From: Candidatus Eiseniibacteriota bacterium
Lineage (GTDB): Bacteria; Eisenbacteria; RBG-16-71-46
Length of the DNA: 8,106 nucleotides
NCBI GenBank assembly: GCA_903921835.1
Contig: CAIXRL010000037.1
Span: 1-8,106, forward strand
Direction: 5' to 3'
The notes under the pieces were generated by a model. It saw only the letters and a program-made list of their open reading frames with translations, ran no database searches and had not been told where the DNA came from. The translations under genes were made by a program, and so were the position numbers. Shown here piece after piece: positions 1-7,302 of this stretch (the stretch's first letter is position 1; the number at the start of each line of letters is the position of its first letter).

Positions 1-2241
1 CTGCAGCGCCTGCGCCGCCTGCTGCAGCACGCCCTGCTGCTCGCGAAGCCAGTGCAGCGCCTCCGCGCCGCACAGCGCCTCGGCGCGGCGCACGCCGCTG
101 GCGATCGCCGAGTCGCCGGCCAGCACGAACGCGCCGATGTCGCCCGTGCGCGTCACGTGCGTCCCGCCGCACAGCTCGCGGCTGGGCTCGATGCCCGCGC
201 CGGCGACGCCCTCCACAGTGACCATGCGCACCTCGGCGCCGTACTTCTCGCCGAAGAGCGCCATGGCGCCCTGCGCCCTGGCCTCGTCGATCGGCATCAC
301 CGTGGTCGTCACCGCGCGGTTGGCGAGCACCCACTCGTTCACGCGCGACTCGATCGCCTCGAGCTGCGGCGCCGTCAGCGCGGCGAAATGCGAGTAGTCG
401 AAACGCAACCGGTCGGCTGCGACCAGCGATCCCGCCTGGTGCACGTGGTCGCCCAGCACCGTGCGCAAGGCGGCGTGCAGCAGGTGCGTCGCGGTGTGAT
501 GGCGCAGCGTAGGCCTGCGCAGCGCGGGATCCACGGTGGCGCAAAGCCCCGCCGCGGCCGAAGCGTCGAGCAGCGCCGCACGATCGCCGTTCTGGAGGCG
601 CACGCGGTGCACGATCGCCTCGTCCTCCTTGTAAACGTGCGTCAGCTCCGCGATCACGCCGGCGGCGCCCAGCGCGCCGCGGTCGGCGACCTGGCCACCC
701 GATTCGGCGTAGCACGGCGTGCGGTCGAGCACGACCTCCAGTTCGGCGCCACGCTCGCGCCAGCGCGTGATCCGGACGCCGTCCTCGACCAGGCTCGTGT
801 AGCCGGTGAACACCGAATCGGCGCCCTCGCGCACGACCGTCCACGCCACGCGCTCGCCGCCGGCCTCCTTGCCGAATTTGCTCGCCGCCCGGGCGCGCGT
901 GCGCTGCTCGCCCATCGCGCGCTCGAAGCCCGCGCGATCCACGGACAGGCCGCGCTCGGCCGCGATCTCCCCGGTCAGTTCGATCGGGAAGCCGTACGTG
1001 TCGTGCAGCGCGAACGCATCCGCACCCGCGATGCCCTTGCCGCCGCGCGCCAGCAGCTCCTCGAGTCGCGTCATGCCCGCATCGTAGGTCTGCCCGAAGC
1101 CCGCTTCCTCCTGCTCCAGCAGGTTCAGCACGCGATCACGGTGCGTCACCAGCTCGGTGTAGTGCCCGCCGAACTGCTCGATCGCGCGCGACGCCACGCC
1201 TGCCAGGAAGCCCTCACCCAGCGCCAGGCCCTGGCGCGAGCGCCCGCGCGTCACCGCGCGCCGCAGCAGCCGGCGCAGCACGTAGCCCGCGCCTTCGTTG
1301 CCGGGCAGCGCGCCCTCGGCGACCGCGAACGTCAGCGCCCGCACGTGGTCGGCGATGATGCGCGCGTCGCGCACCGCAGCCTTGCGGTTCGCGTCAGTCA
1401 CCTTCGCGGGCGCGAGCACGGCTTCCACCAGCGGGGCGAACAGGTCGGTCTCGAAGATGGTGTTCCTGCCCTGCAGGATGAGCGCGAGGCGCTCGATGCC
1501 CATGCCGGTGTCGATCCCCGGGCTCGCCAGCGGGGTCAGCGTGCCGTCGGCCGCCGCGTCGAACTGCGGGAAGACCAGGTTCCAGAACTCCATGAAGCGG
1601 TCGCCCGGATCGCCCGGCGACTCGCCCCAGAACGCACCCTCGGGCAGGTAATCGGGCCGCGTCTCGCCGAGGTCGAAGTAGATCTCGCTGCACGGGCCGC
1701 ACGCACCGGCGCCGCCGGCGGGGCCCCAGAAGTTGTCCTTGCGGCCCAGCGCCACCAGGTGGTCGGCTGCCAGGCCCAGCTTGCGCCACAGCGCCGCCGC
1801 TTCGTCGTCGCGCGGAACGCCATCCTCACCGCCGAAGATGGAGACGAACAGGCGTTCCCGGGGCAAGCCGAGCACCCCGGTCACGAACTCCCACGCGAAC
1901 GCCGTCGCCTCTTCCTTGAAGTAGGCGCCCTTCGCCCTGGGGCCGAACGAGAAGTTGCCCAGCATCTCGAAAAACGTGTCGTGGCGTGGCGTGAGCCCGA
2001 CGTTGTCGAGGTCGGTCAGCCGGAGGCACTTCTGCACCGAAACCGCGCGCGTGTACGGCACGTCGCCCGTGGCCGAGTAGTAGGGCTTGAACTGCACCAT
2101 GCCGGCGGTCGTGAACATCAGCGTCGGATCGCCGTGCGGCACGAGCGGGCTCGACGGCACCTCGGTGTGCCCGTGGCCGGCGAAGTAGTCGAGGAACGCG
2201 CGCCGCAACTGCGCGCCGGTCTTGGAGCTGACGTTGGACAT
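1..2241 (-). CDS. alaS: Alanyl-tRNA synthetase (3' end cut off by the window edge)
   Basis: Charges tRNA-Ala with alanine in the cytoplasm and hydrolyses mischarged Ser- and Gly-tRNA-Ala. The frame is open from the ATG at 2241 to base 1, giving 747 codons. The family is usually about 870-900 residues, so the C-terminal (C-Ala/dimerisation) part is missing. The class II catalytic core is visible: residues 43-48 (FTTAGM), the RHDTFFEMLGNFSFG block at about 86-100, CGPCSEIYFD at 181-190 and the GIDTGMGIERL motif 3 region at about 242-252. The editing domain carries its zinc/catalytic residues: HTATH at 582-586 and CGGTH at 691-695. It therefore looks fully active in aminoacylation and editing. 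The start is supported by GGAG(TTCGG)ATG, a Shine-Dalgarno site at 2247-2251. It follows recX in many bacteria; here two exported-protein genes lie between them and alaS seems to have its own promoter. A 797-residue plus-strand open frame over the same DNA is a codon-bias shadow. Confidence 0.98.
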   Translation of the reverse strand, partial: MSNVSSKTGAQLRRAFLDYFAGHGHTEVPSSPLVPHGDPTLMFTTAGMVQFKPYYSATGDVPYTRAVSVQKCLRLTDLDNVGLTPRHDTFFEMLGNFSFGPRAKGAYFKEEATAFAWEFVTGVLGLPRERLFVSIFGGEDGVPRDDEAAALWRKLGLAADHLVALGRKDNFWGPAGGAGACGPCSEIYFDLGETRPDYLPEGAFWGESPGDPGDRFMEFWNLVFPQFDAAADGTLTPLASPGIDTGMGIERLALILQGRNTIFETDLFAPLVEAVLAPAKVTDANRKAAVRDARIIADHVRALTFAVAEGALPGNEGAGYVLRRLLRRAVTRGRSRQGLALGEGFLAGVASRAIEQFGGHYTELVTHRDRVLNLLEQEEAGFGQTYDAGMTRLEELLARGGKGIAGADAFALHDTYGFPIELTGEIAAERGLSVDRAGFERAMGEQRTRARAASKFGKEAGGERVAWTVVREGADSVFTGYTSLVEDGVRITRWRERGAELEVVLDRTPCYAESGGQVADRGALGAAGVIAELTHVYKEDEAIVHRVRLQNGDRAALLDASAAAGLCATVDPALRRPTLRHHTATHLLHAALRTVLGDHVHQAGSLVAADRLRFDYSHFAALTAPQLEAIESRVNEWVLANRAVTTTVMPIDEARAQGAMALFGEKYGAEVRMVTVEGVAGAGIEPSRELCGGTHVTRTGDIGAFVLAGDSAIASGVRRAEALCGAEALHWLREQQGVLQQAAQALQ

Positions 2242-2316
2242 CCGAACTCCCGCAGGGAAGGTCAGGCACGAACCCCGATGGGCTGCGCCGGCATGGGCAA
2301 GGTCTTCTTCCGGAGC

Positions 2317-2345
2317 AGGATAGCGGAAACCGGGCATCCGGTCAG
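2317..2345 (-). promoter_or_regulatory. Possible sigma-70-type promoter for alaS
   Basis: On the minus strand CTGACC (2345-2340, 4 of 6 to TTGACA) is followed after exactly 17 bases by TATCCT (2322-2317, 4 of 6 to TATAAT). A start near 2310 would give a leader of about 70 nt before the alaS ATG. It lies between the hairpin after the protease gene and alaS, where a separate promoter would be expected. Matches this weak arise by chance, and promoter consensus in this lineage is not established by the sequence. Confidence 0.35.
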
Positions 2346-2464
2346 CCGGCGACACCGGCGAGCGGCAGGCATGCCGGCAAGCATGCGGCCAGCGGGCGCC
2401 AGATCGACGTTGGGCCGGCTTCGGACGCGGGCCACAACCGGATGATGAGCGCCGCCCCCAAGCA

Positions 2465-2495
2465 CCGCGGCCGCCCCTTGCGAGGGCGGCCGCGG
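2465..2495 (-). terminator. G+C-rich hairpin after the S8 protease gene
   Basis: A perfect 12-bp inverted repeat (CCGCGGCCGCCC at 2465-2476, its complement at 2484-2495) with a 7-base loop, starting 19 bases after the protease stop codon. The position fits a transcription terminator for the protease gene. There is no U-tract after the stem on the minus strand (the next bases read TGCTTGGGG), so it is not a textbook intrinsic terminator. It may work in another way or protect the mRNA 3' end. Confidence 0.55.
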
Positions 2496-2514
2496 GCCTT
2501 GCGTGCGGCGGAGA

Positions 2515-5292
2515 CTAGCGTGAAATGATCACGCGGCGCGTGAGCTGCACGCCGGGTGCCTGAATCCGGACGAAGTACAGGCCAGAAGCGGCACGACGGC
2601 CGTGGGCCTCACCGCTCCAGCTCAGCTGATAGCGGCCGGGAGCGTGCTGCCCGTTCGCCAGCGTCACCACTTCGCGGCCCTGGACGTCGAGCACCGCGAC
2701 CTTGACGTTCGCCGAGCGCGGCACCGTGAACTCCACCGTGGTCTGGCCGCGGCTGGGGTTCGGGGCGATGCGGCTGATCGCGAACTCGGTGATCGCCTGG
2801 CCCGCCGTGCCGGTGATCTGGCCCAGCGTGGTGACCGTGCCGCGCGTATTGACGCCCTGCAGGCGGTACAGGTAGCTCTGCCCGTCCACGACGCCATTGT
2901 CCACCAGCGTGAAGCCGTCGGCGTTCGCGATGGGCGCCCCAAGGACGTCCCAGGGGCCGGCGCCGGAGGTGGCGCGCTCGACCGAAATCGACGAGAACGA
3001 ACCCGGGTTCGCCAGCTGCCAGTGCAGCTCGATGCCCTGCGGCGTCGAGTTGGCCACGAACGTGGAAAGCAGCGTCGAGGTCGCGGCGTCGGCGATCTGG
3101 AACTCCGCGTCGCTCAGGTCGGTCGCGGTGTTGCCGCCGGCGTCGTGCGCCACCACCCGCAGGTAGGCGGTGGTCGTGATCGGGCCCGATACCGTCCACG
3201 AATAGCTGCCCGTGTTGGGCACGGCGGTCGCAATCGTCTCCCACGGACCCCCCACGCCGTTGCGGGAGAGATTCACGTCCACGGAGGTCACGCCGATGTT
3301 GTCCGAGGCATACCAGGTGAGCAGCGTCGGCGCGCCGATGTACAGGACCTCGCCGCCGTTGGGGTAGGTGACCGAGACGGCCGGATTGATCAGGTCGCCC
3401 ATGTACAGTTTGCCGTTGCCGTACGTGGCGTTCCACGGCGCGCCGGTGTAGCTGTCGACCTTGGCGTTCGCAACCAGGTAGGTCTTGACCTGTGCGGGCG
3501 TCAGCGTGCCGTACTTCTGGAACAGCAGCGCGACCGCCCCGGCCACGTGCGGCGCGGCCATGCTGGTGCCGGCCATGACCTGGTGCGCAGGCCCGTCCGC
3601 CACGTTGCCGGAGCCGCAGATCGTCGAGTAGTCGGCCGAGAGCGTCGAGATGATGGCGCTGCCCGGCGCGACGATTTCCGGCTTGCTGATGCCGTCACGC
3701 GTCGGGCCGATGTTCGAGAACGAGCAGATCGCACCCGTGCCGACCGCCGTCGTGCCCGTGTAGTTGTAGGTCGAACCGGTGCAGGACACCCAGTTGTAGC
3801 GGCTCTGGAAGGCGCCGACCGTGACGACGTTCCGGGCGCACGCCGTCTCCGACACCAGGTGGTCGTTGGCGTTCTTGAGCGAGAAGTTCACGACCAGCGA
3901 CGTGGTGCTGACATAATCCTTGTACATGTCGACGCGAGTCGTCGAGCCGGCCTGATAGGTCGGCGTGCAGTAGACGGTCCACACGCCGGTGATACCGCCC
4001 GTGCCGGTGCCGCTCGCCTGCAGGATCAGGTAGATCTCGCGCGCGCCGTTGGACGACGTGCTGATGCCGTTCTCAATGTACACGCGGCCGTTGACACCCG
4101 TGTTGTTGGTGGGCCAGCCGGTCGCCGGACTCTGCACACCGTACGAAGTCCCCGGGGCGAGCGTGATGATCAGGTTGCCCGGCGAGCGCAGCTTGACGGT
4201 CATGTTGTCCGGAGCGTTGTACCAGCCGTTGAACTCGACGCCACGGCCACTGGTCGTGCCGCCCGCCGAGATATTGAACTTCATGCTGTCGCCGGCGGCC
4301 GGAACGACCATGCCGCCGTGGATGAACGTGGTCGTGGAGGCATCGTTGCCCGCCGCCACGCAGATCACGCGGCCGGGACCCGAGAGTGCGTCCAGGCCCG
4401 TCTCCAACGGAGAGCTGCCGTCGTGCGGCCCGTACTGGCTGCCCAGCGACAGGTTCACGACCGAGTTCACACCCAGCGCGGTGGCCTTCTGGAAGATGTA
4501 GTTCACGCCGTCGAGGATGTCCGTGTCGTAGAACGTGGTCGCGACCATGGCGATGTCGGCCTTGGGCGCCATGCCGGCGTACAAGTAGGGGCTCGTGGTG
4601 CTCTTGCTGCCATCGCCCGCGATGATGCCCATGACGTGCGAGCCGTGGCCGACATTGGTGGCGCCGTCGGTCTCGGTGCACAGGCCGCCGTCGATGTCCG
4701 ACTTGAGCCACTCGTGACCAATGGCGAAGCCCGAGGGCGGCACCACGCTCGCGGTGTTGTTCTGGTCCCACAGGTACAGGATGCGGCTCAGGCCGGCCGG
4801 ATCCTGGAAGTCGCCGTGGTGGATGTCGATGCCGGAGTCCACGTCACCGACGAGCACGCCGGCGCCGTTGAACCCGGCGAACGCGGGCCCCGCGCCGCGC
4901 AGCGCGCCGGCACCCGTCAGCGGAATGCTGATGTTGTTGCTCTGCTCGCACAGTACGGCGGCACGGATCTGGCTCACGTCGGTGCGCAGCGCGAGCTGGT
5001 CGATCACGCCGGCCGGCACGTACGCCGTGCAGACGCCCGGCAGGAACGTACGCACGGTGACACCCATGGCTTCCAGATCGGCGCGGCTGACCGAGCCGGT
5101 GATGAACACGTTGAGATCCCCGACGTCCGACACCGACATGCGGTTCGCACGCAGGGTCTGCACGGAAGCTCCCGCGCGCAACTGGGCGAGCGCGGCGCGG
5201 GCGTGGGGATCCAGCTTGCTGGACGCGGCAAGAGCGGCGGACGCGAGCAGGAGCAGCGCGAGAGCTGAACCCAGTGTAATGAAACGTCGCAC
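2515..5292 (-). CDS. Secreted subtilisin-like serine protease (family S8) with C-terminal Ig/FN3-like and FlgD/T9SS-type sorting domains
   Basis: A predicted exported endopeptidase of 925 residues. Residues 1-22 form a Sec signal peptide (MRR, hydrophobic LALLLLASAALA, cleavage near ALA-AS). Residues 24-130 look like a pro-domain. The S8 catalytic triad is complete: Asp152 in GDVDSGID, His216 in GHGSHVMG and Ser577 in GTSMAAPHVAG; the oxyanion Asn316 is in VAAGND. About 260 residues separate Asn316 and Ser577; residues about 325-460 are an Asn/Gly/Thr-rich beta insertion, as in S8 members with a nested jelly-roll. Downstream are an Ig-like domain (about 640-735, opening with a YPNGGE motif), a fibronectin-III-like domain (about 741-828) and a sorting-type domain (about 836-925: PNPSRG, VAVLDVQGRE, GLYFVR, ending in ISR). 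Nine cysteines suggest possible disulfides. The GTG start at 5292 is chosen because GGAGG (5298-5302) sits five bases upstream and the signal peptide follows at once. An in-frame extension to 5508 has neither. It is probably monocistronic and lies between two hairpins. The substrate is unknown. Confidence 0.93.
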   Translation of the reverse strand: MRRFITLGSALALLLLASAALAASSKLDPHARAALAQLRAGASVQTLRANRMSVSDVGDLNVFITGSVSRADLEAMGVTVRTFLPGVCTAYVPAGVIDQLALRTDVSQIRAAVLCEQSNNISIPLTGAGALRGAGPAFAGFNGAGVLVGDVDSGIDIHHGDFQDPAGLSRILYLWDQNNTASVVPPSGFAIGHEWLKSDIDGGLCTETDGATNVGHGSHVMGIIAGDGSKSTTSPYLYAGMAPKADIAMVATTFYDTDILDGVNYIFQKATALGVNSVVNLSLGSQYGPHDGSSPLETGLDALSGPGRVICVAAGNDASTTTFIHGGMVVPAAGDSMKFNISAGGTTSGRGVEFNGWYNAPDNMTVKLRSPGNLIITLAPGTSYGVQSPATGWPTNNTGVNGRVYIENGISTSSNGAREIYLILQASGTGTGGITGVWTVYCTPTYQAGSTTRVDMYKDYVSTTSLVVNFSLKNANDHLVSETACARNVVTVGAFQSRYNWVSCTGSTYNYTGTTAVGTGAICSFSNIGPTRDGISKPEIVAPGSAIISTLSADYSTICGSGNVADGPAHQVMAGTSMAAPHVAGAVALLFQKYGTLTPAQVKTYLVANAKVDSYTGAPWNATYGNGKLYMGDLINPAVSVTYPNGGEVLYIGAPTLLTWYASDNIGVTSVDVNLSRNGVGGPWETIATAVPNTGSYSWTVSGPITTTAYLRVVAHDAGGNTATDLSDAEFQIADAATSTLLSTFVANSTPQGIELHWQLANPGSFSSISVERATSGAGPWDVLGAPIANADGFTLVDNGVVDGQSYLYRLQGVNTRGTVTTLGQITGTAGQAITEFAISRIAPNPSRGQTTVEFTVPRSANVKVAVLDVQGREVVTLANGQHAPGRYQLSWSGEAHGRRAASGLYFVRIQAPGVQLTRRVIISR

Positions 5293-5479
5293 GATGGCCT
5301 CCGAGAGCGGATGGGGATGGGGAACCGGTGAGTGGCCTGGACGAATTAGCCGCCCGCCTGGAGAAGCGCTCCACTCGAGATCCACGGACGGAAACACTGC
5401 GACTTGCTCGTGTCGCTTCCGTGCCTGTGGTGGGCAGCAGCCGCTGATCCAGCAGACGGGACGCCATTCGTCAGAGACT
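5293..5479 (-). promoter_or_regulatory. Long 5' leader of the protease gene
   Basis: If the promoter at 5480-5508 is real, about 180 nt of untranslated leader precede the GTG start. The leader ends in the strong ribosome binding site GGAGG at 5298-5302. It contains a small perfect stem (TGGAG-CGCTT-CTCCA, near 5360-5375) but I recognise no known riboswitch or leader motif. A reading frame continuing the protease runs through it without a stop. Its composition and lack of an internal start signal make coding unlikely. Confidence 0.3.
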
Positions 5480-5508
5480 ATTCTGCGGGTCTCTGGCAGC
5501 GGCGTCAA
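5480..5508 (-). promoter_or_regulatory. Possible sigma-70-type promoter for the S8 protease
   Basis: TTGACG (5508-5503, 5 of 6 to TTGACA), a spacer of exactly 17 bases, then CAGAAT (5485-5480, 4 of 6 to TATAAT) on the minus strand. It lies in a patch visibly richer in A+T than the rest of the window. A perfect TTGACA also occurs 19 bases upstream (5527-5522) but has no -10 element at a suitable distance. Together the matches are better than those elsewhere in the window but remain unproven. Confidence 0.45.
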
Positions 5509-5597
5509 CGAATTGTTCAGATGTCAAATGTGCAGTACTCCCTAACTCAGGCCGTTTCCGTCCCCCCTCCCCGACCGGCAGGTGCGGCTCGCGCACG

Positions 5598-5627
5598 GCC
5601 CGGGCCTGCCCCAAGCTTGGCCCGGGC
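5598..5627 (-). terminator. G+C-rich hairpin at the stop codon of the beta-helix gene
   Basis: A perfect 9-bp inverted repeat (GCCCGGGCC at 5598-5606 and GGCCCGGGC at 5619-5627) with a 12-base loop that contains AAGCTT. The first stem base on the minus strand is the last base of the TAG stop (5629-5627). No U-tract follows. Position and strength suggest a transcript end, like the hairpin after the protease gene, but the mechanism is uncertain. Confidence 0.5.
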
Positions 5628-6466
5628 TACCGCGCCAGCACGACCCGGGTGTGCTCCTGGGTCGGCCCGCTCACACGGCGTACGAAATACAACCCACCCG
5701 GCAACGCGTGATCCCCGGCGTCGCCACCTGACCACCCGAGGGCGCCCACCCCCGCCGGGACGTCGGCGTGATAGCGCAGCCTGCCTGCGACGTCGAAGAC
5801 ATCCACGCTGCTCGGCACGCTGGAAGGCTCCCAGCGGAAGTCAACGCCGCCGCGCGCGGGGTTCGGCTGCACCGTGAACCGCCTGGCTTCCCCGGCTGCT
5901 GCCGGGACGCCGGCCGCGACCGTGCATCCCTGACCCAGCGCGCCAATGAGCCCGCACTCCGCCGGCGCCAGCAGCGCCGAGGTGGAAGCGAGCGAGACGT
6001 TGTCCGCCGGCAGGTTGCAGAACAGCGGATTGACCGTCAGGTCCGAGGCCCCGGCCGAAACGCCGGACGTCGCTCCCTGGATGTTCCCATACCAGTCGTT
6101 GCACGAGACCAGTGGCGTCCCCGTGCCGGTCCACAGCAGCCCGTAGCCACCGTTGCCGTAGGAGATGTTGTTGCTGGACTCGGCACCGCTCAGCTGCAGG
6201 CCGGAACCCCCGTTCAGGTACACGGTGTTGTGCCGCGCCTCGGGCGCCACGATTCCGCTCCCGCCCGAGCGGCCGACCACGTTCGACTCGACGGAGCCGT
6301 TCGCGCGGATGCCGTCGCCACCTGCGCTGAGCACGGTGTTGCCGCTCACGGTCCAGCCACTCCCGCCCCAAATGCCGTGCGAGCCGCTGGCGTGGATGAC
6401 GTTGTTGGTGATGGTCGCCCACGATTCGGCGCTTGCGTGGATGCCGAACGCGCTCACGCTGTCCAC
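5627..6466 (-). CDS. C-terminal part of a frameshifted secreted beta-helix protein, with FlgD/T9SS-type sorting domain
   Basis: The second half of the beta-helix protein, in the other frame. From the GTG at 6466 it is 279 residues. The same frame is open further upstream through codons reading IRLTSSGRGAITGNQV (from 6511), which complete the helix coil left unfinished by the N-terminal part, so the GTG is probably not a true start. Helix coils recur about every 18-22 residues with Asn ladders (ITNNVI, SGNTVL, SNVVGR, HNTVYL, SNNISY). The repeat region ends in a segment with paired cysteines and an IGALGQGC motif. The last 80 or so residues are an Ig-like sorting domain: QPNPARG, DVFDVAGR, LGWSGG, GLYFVR and a terminal VVLAR. 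That domain matches the C-terminus of the neighbouring protease in style. No ribosome binding site is evident for separate translation. It lacks a signal peptide of its own, so it would be exported only as part of the joined protein. Confidence 0.8.
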   Translation of the reverse strand: MDSVSAFGIHASAESWATITNNVIHASGSHGIWGGSGWTVSGNTVLSAGGDGIRANGSVESNVVGRSGGSGIVAPEARHNTVYLNGGSGLQLSGAESSNNISYGNGGYGLLWTGTGTPLVSCNDWYGNIQGATSGVSAGASDLTVNPLFCNLPADNVSLASTSALLAPAECGLIGALGQGCTVAAGVPAAAGEARRFTVQPNPARGGVDFRWEPSSVPSSVDVFDVAGRLRYHADVPAGVGALGWSGGDAGDHALPGGLYFVRRVSGPTQEHTRVVLAR

Positions 6467-6501
6467 CTGGTTTCCGGTGATGGCGCCCCTGCCCGAAGAT
6501 G

Positions 6502-7302
6502 TCAGGCGAATCCGTTCCCGCAGCGCCGCACGATATTGCCGGTGAAGGTCGGATTCGAGTTGTAGGCTGGCTTGTTCACGAACCCGCTCCCGCCGCAGTC
6601 CTGCGCGACATTCCCCGAGGCCGTGCCCAACATCACCGTGTACCCGGTCGTGACCCCGACGACCGTGTTGCCGGTCATCAGGCCGTACGTGTCATTGGAA
6701 GTGATCAGCAGGCCGTCGGTGCTCGGGCCGATCACCAGGTTGTCGCGAAGGAGTGCACCGTTGCCGCCGTTGCTCGCAACCGTCGCCCTTCCCTTCCACA
6801 CCATGTTGCCGCTGAAGTCCGTGAAGTAGGCCCAGACGAAGACGTTACCCGTGATCACGCAGCTGCGGATCTTGATGGCGTCGTCAGGGCCGCTGCAGCC
6901 GTTGGTCGTGAAGCCGCCGTCCAGCCTGCAGCCCTCGATCGTGGTGATCCCGGAACGCCCGGAGACATTGGTCTGCGTCACCGCACCCGAGAAGTGGAAT
7001 CCGCGCACGTAGACGACCGGGTCGTCCGTCGAGTTGCGCACGATGCTCATTCCGGCGACGAGCGGAATCGGCGTCGGCATCCTGGGGTCCGTCGTAGGTT
7101 CAGGAAGCAGCGTCATCGTGCGCTGAAGGGTGACGGTCTCGGAGTAGCTCCCCGTCCCGACGTACACGAGCGTGGCCCCCGAGTTGATGGCCCCCTGGAT
7201 CGTGGCGTAATCCCCGGGAACGTGAACGGTCTGGGCGCTCGCGCTGGCTGCGGCGGAAACCAGGACGAACGCGGTCAGCATCCAGCAGGTCGGGCGGCGC
7301 AT
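6502..7302 (-). CDS. N-terminal part of a frameshifted secreted right-handed parallel beta-helix protein
   Basis: 266 residues from the ATG at 7302, chosen because AGGAG (7310-7314) lies seven bases upstream and a signal peptide begins at once. Residues 1-23 (MRRPT, hydrophobic core, ASASA-Q) form a Sec signal peptide. Residues 26-65 show the usual opening of pectin-lyase-fold proteins (VHVPGDYATIQGAI, then VGTGSYSETVTL). Parallel beta-helix coils follow with Asn ladders at about 153, 166, 188, 212, 231 and 256 (TGNV, SGNM, RDNL, TGNT, SGNV, TGNI). The frame stops at TGA (6504-6502) in mid-coil after CGNGFA. Restoring one base within 6511-6519 joins it to the downstream frame as CGNG-IRLTSSG, giving a 558-residue protein. 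The Asn spacing across the join (256 to 278, 22 residues) is then normal. This is either a real recent frameshift, making it a pseudogene, or a sequencing/assembly error. A polysaccharide-related or adhesive surface role is typical of the fold, but no catalytic residues can be assigned. Confidence 0.82.
   Translation of the reverse strand: MRRPTCWMLTAFVLVSAAASASAQTVHVPGDYATIQGAINSGATLVYVGTGSYSETVTLQRTMTLLPEPTTDPRMPTPIPLVAGMSIVRNSTDDPVVYVRGFHFSGAVTQTNVSGRSGITTIEGCRLDGGFTTNGCSGPDDAIKIRSCVITGNVFVWAYFTDFSGNMVWKGRATVASNGGNGALLRDNLVIGPSTDGLLITSNDTYGLMTGNTVVGVTTGYTVMLGTASGNVAQDCGGSGFVNKPAYNSNPTFTGNIVRRCGNGFA

Noticed and set aside
2370..2395. GCATGC and GGCATGCC palindromes between the protease gene and alaS
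   Set aside because: Short G+C palindromes are frequent by chance in this composition and have no clear link to a promoter or operator.
52..2445. 797-residue open frame on the plus strand across alaS
   Set aside because: Antisense to a clear alaS with intact motifs. The translation is a low-complexity mix of Arg, Ala, His, Gly and Val with no domain, as expected opposite strongly G/C-ending codons.
2602..5268. 888-residue open frame on the plus strand across the protease gene
   Set aside because: Same antisense artefact; rich in Arg, Val, Ala, Asp and His without motifs, while the minus strand encodes a complete S8 catalytic triad.
5293..5508. N-terminal extension of the protease to a start at 5508
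   Set aside because: It would place 72 non-hydrophobic residues before a clear signal peptide. The GTG at 5292 has GGAGG at the right distance and the extension has no comparable site.
6502..6522. Programmed -1 ribosomal frameshift in the beta-helix gene
   Set aside because: The frame change is of the right type, but no X XXY YYZ heptamer is present and I see no clear downstream stem close by, so mutation or sequence error is more likely.
6100..7250. Repeated Asn/Gly motifs as a DNA repeat array or CRISPR
   Set aside because: The periodicity of about 18-22 residues is at protein level only (beta-helix coils); the DNA copies are divergent and there are no identical repeats with spacers.
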